The translations under genes were made by a program, and so were the position numbers. Below are positions 49,889 through 57,545 of a stretch of 64,000 nt of DNA, piece by piece. The stretch lies in contig CAZJQP010000004.1 of assembly GCA_964548225.1 (NCBI GenBank), forward strand, positions 1 to 64,000, read 5' to 3'. Position 1 is the first letter of the stretch; every line of letters begins with the position of its first letter. This stretch comes from CALMEH01 sp964548225. GTDB lineage: Bacteria > Acidobacteriota > Blastocatellia > Pyrinomonadales > Pyrinomonadaceae. Below the pieces are notes generated by a model, which saw only the letters and a program-made list of their open reading frames with translations, had not been told where the DNA came from and did no database searches.

Positions 49889-51562
49889 CTATTTAAGCAA
49901 ACGAACTGAAGTTTTTCTGTCAACCGCCCGTTCTGCATCGGTCGCAGTTTCAGCAACTTTTGCTTGCTCTTCACCGTAGCCTTCCGCTTCAGGAACTTGT
50001 GCGCCGACACCTGCCGCTTCGAGTTTAGCTTTGACAGCTTTGGCTCTCGTGTCGGAAAGTTTTTTGTTTGTGGCATCATCGCCTTTTTTGTCGGTATATC
50101 CGCCGATTTTGATTTTTACATCGGGGAAAGCCTTCAAAATTGCGACAATGTTATCCAACTGCCTTTGCGACGTAGCTTCTAACTCGCCTGTGCCGAATTT
50201 GAAATTCAGGTCATCAAAATCAAACCACTTGGTTTTTAATGTGTCATTCGTTCCGTTTTTGTATTCATCGGATTGAATAAATTTAACAAGTTGGTCTTCG
50301 ATACCACCCGGGAAAGCCTGAAGTTTCGTGCCGTTTGGAAGCGTTACATCGGTCAGAGTTTTATTTTCCGTGGTTGCGCCGCCTGTCATTGAAGGCATTG
50401 TCCAACCGCTAAAGAGCGATTTGAGTTGATCCATAGCAGCTTGCGGCAAGCCCGAAGCCATCGTAATAGCATTTCCGGCAAAAGCCAATGAGCCGGTTTT
50501 CCAATCTTTCAAGCTCGGCAGGAGTTTTTGGAAATTATCCCACCATCCGGCGGCAAACGGTTTCGCATTCGCGTCAACTTTCAAGCCTGTGTAATCAACA
50601 TTTCCTGCACCGAATTGAGCATCGAGTTTAGCTTTGATGTCATCGAGAGTTTTTTGATCGGGAACAACGCCCGTAACCGTATATTTGCCGTCTTTTGCAG
50701 TAATGTTGAAACTCGAATCAACAGCCTTCGCCGTTGAATTAGCGTTTGTGTTGCCTTTGTCAGCATTCACACTTGCATTTGTCGGCGCAACAGGTTCGGA
50801 TTTTTTACCACCGCAAAACCAATAACTAAGAACAATTAACAATCCTAATAAAAGAAGCGGAATGAGCCATTTCAAAATTCCGCCGCTGTCGCCGTCGCCA
50901 TCGAAGGCATCGCCGACGCTGTTCATCGCGCCTGAAAATTTATCACCGACCGCACCAGCCGCATCACCGACTGCTCCGACTGCGCGTTTGCCTGCATCAA
51001 CGGTTGCTCCGGCGGCATCGCCAACCAAATCCGCGCCTTTTCCGACAACTGCTTTGCCAGCGTCAACGGTTGCGCCTGCCGCATCGCCGACCATATCTGC
51101 CGCACCGCTAGCAAATGCGCCTGCCGCACCTAATCCGCCCAAAACAGTCGCACCGATTGCGCCGCCGAAATCGCTCAAAAAGCCCTTTACTTTGTCGAGT
51201 AAACCTTCTTCGTCGGGCATTTCACCGTCCGGCGTGAGAGCATCCACAATCTGTGGTGTAATCGCACCGAGTGCGGAAGTCGCCGCGGCACGGTCAATGC
51301 CGGCTTGGGCGGCTACCGAATCAAGCGTTTCGTTGCCGAAAGCCGATTCGACTTCCTCATCGGTCAGCGGCGTGTTTTCGCCGGTCGTAATCCACGATTC
51401 CGCCTTATCGCCCAAACCGACTTCTTTGAAACGGTTAATAAAACCGTCGAATCCGCCCGATGACGGATTTGCAATTAAACCCAACAAAGTCGCGACTAAA
51501 CCGCCGGCTTTATCACCTAAACCGAATTTTCCTTTTGCTTCATTAATAATTGAATCAAACAT
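49889..51562 (-). CDS. YidB-like, transmembrane, BON-like and OmpA fusion protein
   Basis: A 557-residue fusion. Residues about 1-130 resemble DUF937/YidB (GLVATLLGLIANPSSGGFDGFINRF and AITPQIVDALTPDG). An Ala/Gly-rich region at about 135-225 repeats VGDAAGATVDAGK. One transmembrane helix lies at about 231-250 (WLIPLLLLGLLIVLSYWFCGG). Next is a BON-like segment (KDGKYTVTGVVPDQKTLDDIKAKLDAQF). The C-terminal OmpA domain (about 445-555) has FKFGTGELEATSQRQL and GGYTDKKGDDATNKKLSDTRAKAV, whose Asp and Arg bind peptidoglycan. It probably links the inner membrane to the cell wall; the role is unknown. Confidence 0.82.
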   Translation of the reverse strand: MFDSIINEAKGKFGLGDKAGGLVATLLGLIANPSSGGFDGFINRFKEVGLGDKAESWITTGENTPLTDEEVESAFGNETLDSVAAQAGIDRAAATSALGAITPQIVDALTPDGEMPDEEGLLDKVKGFLSDFGGAIGATVLGGLGAAGAFASGAADMVGDAAGATVDAGKAVVGKGADLVGDAAGATVDAGKRAVGAVGDAAGAVGDKFSGAMNSVGDAFDGDGDSGGILKWLIPLLLLGLLIVLSYWFCGGKKSEPVAPTNASVNADKGNTNANSTAKAVDSSFNITAKDGKYTVTGVVPDQKTLDDIKAKLDAQFGAGNVDYTGLKVDANAKPFAAGWWDNFQKLLPSLKDWKTGSLAFAGNAITMASGLPQAAMDQLKSLFSGWTMPSMTGGATTENKTLTDVTLPNGTKLQAFPGGIEDQLVKFIQSDEYKNGTNDTLKTKWFDFDDLNFKFGTGELEATSQRQLDNIVAILKAFPDVKIKIGGYTDKKGDDATNKKLSDTRAKAVKAKLEAAGVGAQVPEAEGYGEEQAKVAETATDAERAVDRKTSVRLLK

Positions 51563-51746
51563 AAAGTCTCCTATCTTCTTTTTTTAAAATTTGTTCATTG
51601 CCGGAGATATAATGTTATTAGTTTTTATTCCGGCGGCAAAAACTTAAACCTATACACTAACTTTACTAAGTTTTTTAGACAAATTATCTGCAAAACACGG
51701 AAATGCTCATCTAAAAACATTAAACTAAAGTAATTTCGGGGATGAA

Positions 51747-52472
51747 TTACGAATTAATTTCACGCCATTGTTGACCAATTAATACCGTTTCGTCAAGTTT
51801 AGATTGCAATTCTTGGCGTTTTTTTTCGATTTCTCCTTCATCGGCGTTTTTTGAAACATAAACGGGAGCGGAAATTATCACCCGAACGCGAGAAAAAGGT
51901 TTGGGAATTTGGAGTTCATCCCAACTTTTGACAGTCCAAAATTTACTGCATTCGACGGAAAACGGCATCATCGGATTGCCTGTTTTTTTGGCAAGCAGAC
52001 ACGCGCCCGATTTAGCAATATATTTCGGACCTTTCGGACCGTCAACCGAAAACGCCATCGGCAAACCTTCGCGCATACAACGAATCATTTCAACCAGAGC
52101 CTTTACGCCGCCGCGTGTGGAAGAGCCGCGAATTGCCCCGTAACCAAAGCGTTGGATAAAGCGGGCAATATACTCGCCGTCGAAACTTTGCGATGTGATA
52201 ACCACGATGCCGCGATTGCGGAAAAAATATGTTCCGGCAAAAATGCGATTGTGCCAGAATGAATATATCGGAATTTTTCCGGATTGTTCGATGGCTTCAA
52301 AATTTTCCCATCCTTCGGTTTCATATTTCAAAGTTTTGCCGATTAAACTTATCAAAACATAAAACGCAAAATCTGCCAGACGAATAATAACACGCTGTTT
52401 CAAAGTGTAGGCAGAAAGCGGCGCGGGATTGTAGATTTCCTTGTTTTTTATGTTTTCCTTATCAATTATCAT
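51747..52472 (-). CDS. DUF374 lysophospholipid-type acyltransferase
   Basis: A 241-residue LPLAT-superfamily acyltransferase of the DUF374 group. It has IYSFWHNRIFAGTYF, ITSQSFDGEYIARFIQRFGYGAIRGSSTRGG and MAFSVDGPKGPKYIAKSGACLLAKKTGNPMMP. A membrane-associated N-terminal stretch (LADFAFYVLISLIGKTL) is present. It transfers an acyl chain to a lipid acceptor, possibly in lipid A or phospholipid synthesis. Its ATG lies inside one arm of a 14-bp inverted pair of heptamer-type units. Other in-frame starts give shorter N-termini. Confidence 0.85.
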   Translation of the reverse strand: MIIDKENIKNKEIYNPAPLSAYTLKQRVIIRLADFAFYVLISLIGKTLKYETEGWENFEAIEQSGKIPIYSFWHNRIFAGTYFFRNRGIVVITSQSFDGEYIARFIQRFGYGAIRGSSTRGGVKALVEMIRCMREGLPMAFSVDGPKGPKYIAKSGACLLAKKTGNPMMPFSVECSKFWTVKSWDELQIPKPFSRVRVIISAPVYVSKNADEGEIEKKRQELQSKLDETVLIGQQWREINS

Positions 52473-52517
52473 CTATCATCAATTAACTTCACAGATTTAA
52501 CAGATGATAGATGATAA
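52466..52517. repeat. Inverted heptamer repeat at the acyltransferase start
   Basis: TTATCATCTATCAT (52466-52479) and ATGATAGATGATAA (52504-52517) are perfect complements, each made of two 7-base units. The acyltransferase start codon (52470-52472) is within the left arm. Confidence 0.7.
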
Positions 52518-52643
52518 CTGATAGTTTCTATTTTGAGCGAGTGCAAATCGAACTCATTTCCAATTTACGAATTACTGTTTTACAATTATGGCTGTTTAGT
52601 GCAACAAATCATTTTGTTTTTTCGTTAATTTAAATCGGGAAAA

Positions 52644-53429
52644 ATGCAAAGACGAATTTTAATTGTTGATGACCACGACGATTTGGCGAGTGCCTTGAGC
52701 GAGGTTTTCAGCGAAACCGGATATTTTGTAAAAATCACCGAAAGCCGCGACGAAGCCGTGCGGCTCGATCAAACGCACGATTATGACATTGTAATCAGCG
52801 ACCTCGACGGCGATAAAACTTTTCCGAAAACGGAAGATTCGTGTCTGCCCGAAACTCCTCCCGATGAATTTGACCGTAGCCACGTCAAAGCGTTTAAGGT
52901 TTGCGCCAACAATTTCCGGCGCGAAGATTTTAACGAAGACGAGCTGAAAAATCTGTTTGAAACCGTGCTGAATTACAAAGCTCAATTTGTTGATAATCAA
53001 CAGATGGTTCAGCAAATCCGCGAAAAAATCGAATTTGTTTTTCCGAGCGCGATTTCGCTGATGCACTCGATTTTGGATTATTTGATGAAGCGCGTCGAAA
53101 AAGTCGGTGTCATAAATCCCGAAAGCTCAAATCTTTTCATCGCGCTCGACGAAGCCTTTGTCAACGCGGTCAAACACGGCAATAAATTTGACGCGAACAA
53201 AACGGTGAAAGTCTCGGCGGAAGTTTCTACAAAAGAAGCGCGTTTTACCATCGAAGACGAAGGCGAAGGCTTTGACGTAAGCGCGATTCCAGACCCGACA
53301 AACCCCGAAAATCTCTTCAAAACATCAGGTCGCGGCGTTCTTTTTATCCATAATATTATGGACGAAGTTACCTACAACGAACGCGGCAATCGTCTGACAA
53401 TGATTAAGAAGTCGGAAAGTAAAAAGTAA
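52644..53429 (+). CDS. Receiver domain fused to an RsbW-like HATPase
   Basis: A 261-residue fusion. The N-terminal CheY-like receiver has the acidic pair in LIVDDHDD and the phospho-acceptor-type Asp in VISDLDGD (about residue 53), but the middle strands are shortened. After a linker, residues about 125-255 form a GHKL ATPase with an N box (FIALDEAFVNAVKHGNKFD), the G1-type box IEDEGEGFDVSAIPDP and G2-type GRGVLFIHNIMDEV, close to the RsbW/SpoIIAB anti-sigma group. It probably controls an output by phosphorylation-gated binding. The C-terminus (SESKK) and stop come from a GTAAAAA array. Confidence 0.85.
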   Translation: MQRRILIVDDHDDLASALSEVFSETGYFVKITESRDEAVRLDQTHDYDIVISDLDGDKTFPKTEDSCLPETPPDEFDRSHVKAFKVCANNFRREDFNEDELKNLFETVLNYKAQFVDNQQMVQQIREKIEFVFPSAISLMHSILDYLMKRVEKVGVINPESSNLFIALDEAFVNAVKHGNKFDANKTVKVSAEVSTKEARFTIEDEGEGFDVSAIPDPTNPENLFKTSGRGVLFIHNIMDEVTYNERGNRLTMIKKSESKK

Positions 53430-53453
53430 AAAGTAAAAAGTAAAAAGTAAAAA
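53419..53453. repeat. GTAAAAA heptamer array (5 copies)
   Basis: Five exact tandem copies of GTAAAAA overlap the stop of the receiver-ATPase gene. The same unit, in reverse, occurs at 54667-54694 and 63067-63087. Confidence 0.85.
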
Positions 53454-53481
53454 GTAGTGTTTCAGCCTCAAGGCTGAGGTA

Positions 53482-53766
53482 TTGCACCTTAAATTTGGAA
53501 AGTTGCGACGCAAGATTGAAGAAGTTTCCCTTAAGGGCGAACTCTTCGCTCTTAAGGTTGAAAGGTTTTCTCTTAAGAGCGAACTCTTCGCTCTTAAGGT
53601 TCAAGAGTTTTCCCTCAAGAGCGAAGAGTTTTCCCTCAAGAGCAAAAAGTTTTCCCTCAAGAGCGAAGAGTTTTCCCTCAAGAGCGAAGAGTTCGCTCTT
53701 GAGATTGAAACATTACACCTTAAGGATGAACATCTTCACCTTAAGGTTAAAACGCTGAACTTATAA
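53482..53766 (+). CDS. Possible heptad-repeat peptide encoded by a 21-bp array
   Basis: An open frame of 94 codons from a TTG start, with repeated units of the form FSLKSEE (heptads with K, S, E and hydrophobic positions). It is encoded by the 21-bp tandem array; another frame is also open over almost the whole array. The peptide would be a highly charged amphipathic helix, possibly a coiled coil. There is no ribosome binding site or homology signal. It may be only a repeat array that happens to be open. Low confidence as a gene. Confidence 0.25.
   Translation: MHLKFGKLRRKIEEVSLKGELFALKVERFSLKSELFALKVQEFSLKSEEFSLKSKKFSLKSEEFSLKSEEFALEIETLHLKDEHLHLKVKTLNL
53521..53735. repeat. 21-bp tandem repeat array with terminal hairpins
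   Basis: Four near-perfect 21-bp units run from 53608 to 53691, each containing CCCTCAAGAG and CGAAGAG. On the left, complementary units form hairpins such as CTTAAGAGCGAA (53572-53583) with TTCGCTCTTAAG (53587-53598). On the right, AAGAGCGAA pairs with TTCGCTCTT. The period of 21 equals three heptamers, and the array follows directly after the GTAAAAA array. Confidence 0.8.
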
Positions 53767-53787
53767 ATTTTTTGATAAAATCCTGAT

Positions 53788-54627
53788 ATGAAAATACTAA
53801 TCACAGGCGCAAACGGAATGGTTGCGCGGGCGACCGCCGAATATTGCCGCGAAATCGGCGATGAAGTCGTGGCATTAACGAGGCAGGAACTCAATATTTC
53901 CGATAAAGACGCGGTTTTTGATGTTTTCGGGCGCGAAAAATTTGATGCCGTGATAAGTTGCGCGGCTTTTACGGACGTTGACGGAAGCGAAACGAACATC
54001 GAAAAGTGTTACGCGGGAAATTCGCTCGGCGTTGAAAACCTCGCACTTGCCGCAAAGAAAATTGATTGCGCTTTTGTAACAATTTCGACCGATTACGTTT
54101 TCGACGGCTTAAAAGAAGAGTTTTATACGCAACGCGACACGCCCGAACCATTAGGAATTTACGGGAAATCGAAACTCGAAGGCGAAGTCAGAGCGCGAAA
54201 CGCTTACGCCCGCTCAATCATCGTCCGAAGCGGCTGGATTTACGGACACGGCGGCACAAATTTTCTGAGCGTGATGCACAATCTTTTGGCGGAAGGAAAA
54301 TCCATTAAAGCGATTTATGATTCATTCGGCACGCCGACTTTTGCTAACGATTTATCAAAACGTCTGCGCGAATTGGCGGAACTCGATTTGCCTTGCACAT
54401 TTCACGTTACCAATTCCGGCGCAGGCACCTCTTACGCCGGATTTGCCGAAAAAGTCTGCGATATAAAAGGTTTTGACAAAAATCTCCTCGAACGCGCTTC
54501 GGCAGACAGTCTGAAACGCCCTGCGCCGCGCCCGAAATCTTCAAAATTAGCGTGTTTGTTCAGCGAAAAATTCGGACTCGCGCCTTTGCCGCATTGGGAG
54601 GACGCTTTGAAAGAATTTTTAAAGTAA
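53788..54627 (+). CDS. rmlD: dTDP-4-dehydrorhamnose reductase RmlD-like
   Basis: A 279-residue extended SDR of the RmlD type. It has the NAD(P) motif ITGANGMV at the start, VISCAAFTDVDGSETN and ISTDYVFDG. YGKSKLEGE carries the catalytic Tyr and Lys, IIVRSGWIYGHGGTNF follows, and the C-terminus is RPKSSKL...LPHWEDALKEFL. It makes dTDP-L-rhamnose for surface polysaccharide. No rmlA, B or C is in the window, but a Wzc-like polysaccharide kinase gene lies convergently downstream. A terminator follows. Confidence 0.93.
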   Translation: MKILITGANGMVARATAEYCREIGDEVVALTRQELNISDKDAVFDVFGREKFDAVISCAAFTDVDGSETNIEKCYAGNSLGVENLALAAKKIDCAFVTISTDYVFDGLKEEFYTQRDTPEPLGIYGKSKLEGEVRARNAYARSIIVRSGWIYGHGGTNFLSVMHNLLAEGKSIKAIYDSFGTPTFANDLSKRLRELAELDLPCTFHVTNSGAGTSYAGFAEKVCDIKGFDKNLLERASADSLKRPAPRPKSSKLACLFSEKFGLAPLPHWEDALKEFLK

Positions 54628-54628
54628 G

Positions 54629-54671
54629 AAAGCGTCCTTTGAGAATCAAAATTCACGCAGGACGCTTTTTT
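54629..54671 (+). terminator. Rho-independent terminator after rmlD
   Basis: A perfect 10-bp stem (54629-54638 with 54659-54668), a 20-base loop and then a T run that merges into the TTTTTAC heptamer array. Confidence 0.7.
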
Positions 54672-54694
54672 ACTTTTTACTTTTTACCTTTTAC
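54667..54694. repeat. TTTTTAC heptamer array (complement of GTAAAAA)
   Basis: Three exact TTTTTAC units and one CTTTTAC unit, the same element in reverse orientation as at 53419-53453. It lies between the convergent rmlD and tyrosine kinase genes. Confidence 0.8.
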
Positions 54695-54698
54695 TTTT

Positions 54699-57227
54699 TC
54701 ACCCTTTCGTTTTGTGAATTGAAGACATTGTTTCAACTTCTTCGAGCAAAGGCGTTGAATCGTCATCGTTCGGGGCGTAATAATTGTAGCTGTAACCGTA
54801 ATAACCGTATTCGACGGACGAAGATTTAATGCCGTTCAAAACCACGCCGTAAATTCTTGCGCCGATATTGCCTAATCTTTGTTTGAAACGGCGAATCAGA
54901 TGAATCGAACTCTTGCCCGCCATTGCCACCAAAACCACGCCGTCAACCAGCGTCGAAAGAATCGCCGCGTCCGTGAAAGAAATCGCGGGCGGCGAGTCAA
55001 TAATGACGTGCTTGTAATTGGTTTTCAGAAATGTCAGCAGATTTTTCATCTCGTTTGAACTCAGAAGTTCAGCCGGATTCGGCGGAATCGGTCCGCTCGT
55101 AATTACCTGCAATTTAGGCAATTCGGGAAACGGTTTCAGCAAATTATCGGGATTTTTCTCGCCCGAAAGATAATTTGTCAAACCGTGCGTATTGCTGAAA
55201 CCGAAATGACTGTGCAGACGCGGACGGCGCAAATCGCAGTCAATAATAACAACTTCCGCGCCCGATTGCGCGAGCGTGATTGCCGTGTTTATCGCGGTCG
55301 TCGTTTTGCCTTCCGCCGGTTGCGAACTCGTTACGAGAATCGTCTGCGGCGGTTTTCCGGCAGACGAAAACAGCAAAGAAGTCCGCAAATGCCGATATGC
55401 TTCGCTCATTGCCGAGCGCGTGTCTTCGAGCGCAATCAACGCAGTCGAATTTATCGCGCCATTGCCGTTCGCTTTGGTTAAGCTCAGCTTGCTGTTTTTG
55501 GCGGTGGCGGCTTGATGCGGAATCAAGGCAAGCGTCGGAAGTCCGAGATGTCTGCCGATGTCATCCGAAGATTTAATCGAATCATCGAGATAGTCGAGCA
55601 AAAATGCAAAACCAATGCCGGCGGCAAGCGAAATCAAAAAAGCAATCAAAATATTCCGTTCGCGCTTCGGTCCGGTGAATATTCCGGTTTGCGCCCTGGT
55701 CGAAATTTTCAGATTGTCGGGACGCGCACCTTCAAGCGCGAGTTCCTGTTGTTTTTGGCTTTGTTTGTAATTGTTAAGTAAATCACGATTGGTCGCAATA
55801 TTATTCTTTAAAGTTGTCAACTGGTATTCGGCTTGCCCTTGATCGTTGGCAATCGAAGTTTCGCGCTGAACCGATTCAAACAGTTTTTGCTCACGAATCC
55901 GCGCCGAATCGAGTTGTGATTTCAAACCGACTAATGCGCCATTGACAGATTCCCTTTCGAGTTTTTTCTGATCACGGTCAATAATCTGCGAAACGTCTTT
56001 TTCGGTTTTAATTTTTTGCTCTTTAAGTTTGGCAATCTCGGCAATAACTGCTTGATTTTCGCGCCATTCATCGTTATAACGCGCTCTTAATTGTTCGAGC
56101 TTTGTTTCTGCCGTTTGAATTTTTTCATCAATCTTGCGAATATCGTCCTGCAATTTTGCACGGCGTTCGTTGTTTAGACGAAATTGATCTTGAATAATTT
56201 TACTTTCGGCTAAATCGGGAATGCTCATTCCCTCACCACGATTATTTGCCGAAACTGCTGTGTTGTATCGGGCTTCGATTTTCAACCGATCATCTTTTGC
56301 CGTGTTGTATTGCTCCATCAAAGTTTGCAGGTTGCCGGCACGAACTTCGTTGCCTTTATCCTGCAAAGCAAGTCCGCTCGAATTAACATAGCGGATAAAT
56401 TCCTGTTCTTGACCGGCAATCGTGTTTTCCAATTCTTCAATGGATTTGGTCAAACTTTCGAGATTTTTTCTTGCACCATCAGTTTCGCGTTTTGCGTCTT
56501 TCTCGATAAACACCTCAGCAGTTGTATCTGCAACTCGTGCGGCGAGTTCGGGATTCGTGCTGGTAATATTGAGATTTACAAGATTTGTTTTTTCAACTTG
56601 GGCAACGCTTAATCCGCCGAGTAAAATTCCGGCATAACGATCAACCAAAGCCTTTTCTTCGGATGTCAACGCGACTTTTTCAATCGGCTGAACTTCGGTC
56701 GTTGCGGTTTCCGATAAAACGGGTAATGCGGATTCTTTTTTCGGCACATTTTTTTCGCTCGAAAACAGTGAACGGAAAAACATTCCGATTCCTTTTTCTT
56801 CGCTGTCCAGTAATTTCGGGTTTTTGTAAAGTTCAAGCCGCGTTACAACATCACGCATCAAATCTGGATTTTGCAGAATTTGAAGTTGAGTGTTCATATA
56901 ATTGACATCACCACCGAAATTGATGTTGATGCCGTCTTTGGCGTTTTGCGGTTTCGGTTTGCGCGGTTCGATAATCATCGTTGTCGTCGCGCTAAACAGC
57001 GAAGGCTGACGATACATATAAAATGCGGCAACAGTCGTTACCAAGATCGTCAAAGCCAAAATAAGAGGCAAACGTTTAAATACGACATTGAAATATTCGC
57101 GCAAACTGCGCCTTTCATCAAAACTTTCCTCGTCGTAAAACGGTGAATAAGCACTTGGAATGTCTTGATTGGAAACTTGTAAATCTTGTGTTTTCGGTAA
57201 AGGAAGCAACCGCTCGTCTTTGTCCAT
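54699..57227 (-). CDS. Wzc-type polysaccharide co-polymerase and tyrosine autokinase
   Basis: An 842-residue protein. The N-terminal Wzz chain-length domain has a first membrane helix near residue 58 (LPLILALTILVTTVAAFYM). A long coiled-coil periplasmic region (about 250-480) follows, and a second helix at about 545 (NILIAFLISLAAGIGFAFLL). The cytoplasmic BY-kinase domain has Walker A VTSSQPAEGKTTTAINTA, Walker A' VVIIDCDLRRPRLH and Walker B HVIIDSPPA. The tail is Tyr-rich (VEYGYYGYSYNYY), the autophosphorylation cluster. It controls export and chain length of exopolysaccharide. There are no glycosyltransferase genes nearby apart from rmlD. Confidence 0.92.
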   Translation of the reverse strand: MDKDERLLPLPKTQDLQVSNQDIPSAYSPFYDEESFDERRSLREYFNVVFKRLPLILALTILVTTVAAFYMYRQPSLFSATTTMIIEPRKPKPQNAKDGININFGGDVNYMNTQLQILQNPDLMRDVVTRLELYKNPKLLDSEEKGIGMFFRSLFSSEKNVPKKESALPVLSETATTEVQPIEKVALTSEEKALVDRYAGILLGGLSVAQVEKTNLVNLNITSTNPELAARVADTTAEVFIEKDAKRETDGARKNLESLTKSIEELENTIAGQEQEFIRYVNSSGLALQDKGNEVRAGNLQTLMEQYNTAKDDRLKIEARYNTAVSANNRGEGMSIPDLAESKIIQDQFRLNNERRAKLQDDIRKIDEKIQTAETKLEQLRARYNDEWRENQAVIAEIAKLKEQKIKTEKDVSQIIDRDQKKLERESVNGALVGLKSQLDSARIREQKLFESVQRETSIANDQGQAEYQLTTLKNNIATNRDLLNNYKQSQKQQELALEGARPDNLKISTRAQTGIFTGPKRERNILIAFLISLAAGIGFAFLLDYLDDSIKSSDDIGRHLGLPTLALIPHQAATAKNSKLSLTKANGNGAINSTALIALEDTRSAMSEAYRHLRTSLLFSSAGKPPQTILVTSSQPAEGKTTTAINTAITLAQSGAEVVIIDCDLRRPRLHSHFGFSNTHGLTNYLSGEKNPDNLLKPFPELPKLQVITSGPIPPNPAELLSSNEMKNLLTFLKTNYKHVIIDSPPAISFTDAAILSTLVDGVVLVAMAGKSSIHLIRRFKQRLGNIGARIYGVVLNGIKSSSVEYGYYGYSYNYYAPNDDDSTPLLEEVETMSSIHKTKG

Positions 57228-57545
57228 ACTTCTCTAAAACTTCTGTAAAACCTCTCGAAATTTGCGCGTGGCAAACTAGCTTATATCATATTTTGCGCGA
57301 ATTTGCGCGAAAAATCCTCAAAAAAGTTCCCGCGCCCGAAATACGGCGCAGTTTAATTTTTGGGAATACATCAGAATAATTGAAAATATACCTTTTTTTC
57401 AAAAAATTAGCAAAAAATTCTGCAATTTTTTCGCGCCTTTTGTTTCCGTGCCAGCCCAAATGCTATATTTGTAGTTTTGGTTAGTTGTTGATTGCACTTT
57501 ACGACAATGCAATGAACAACTAAAAACCAATAACAAACAAACATT
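57228..57545. other. Divergent regulatory region of 318 bases
   Basis: No gene is seen. On the + strand, TTGTTT (57440-57445) and TATATT (57464-57469), 18 bases apart, make a promoter for the oxidoreductase gene. Between the promoter and the start codon, an imperfect inverted repeat spans 57477-57530 (GTTGTTGATTGCA facing TGCAATGAACAAC) and would form a hairpin in the leader. Confidence 0.6.
57440..57469 (+). promoter_or_regulatory. Predicted promoter of the large oxidoreductase gene
   Basis: A -35-like TTGTTT and a -10-like TATATT are separated by 18 bases, about 77 bases before the ATG. The leader would contain a hairpin of about 50 bases. Confidence 0.5.

Noticed and set aside
50862..51587. 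A long Pro/Ala/Ser-rich open frame antisense to the YidB-OmpA gene.
   Set aside because: It mirrors the Gly/Ala repeat of the real gene and has no independent coding signal.
53521..53735. A CRISPR array.
   Set aside because: The 21-bp units are directly adjacent without unique spacers and no cas genes are present.
53495..53758. The alternative open frame across the 21-bp array (Arg/Ser/Leu-rich).
   Set aside because: It is a shifted reading of the same repeat with less balanced residues and no start signal.
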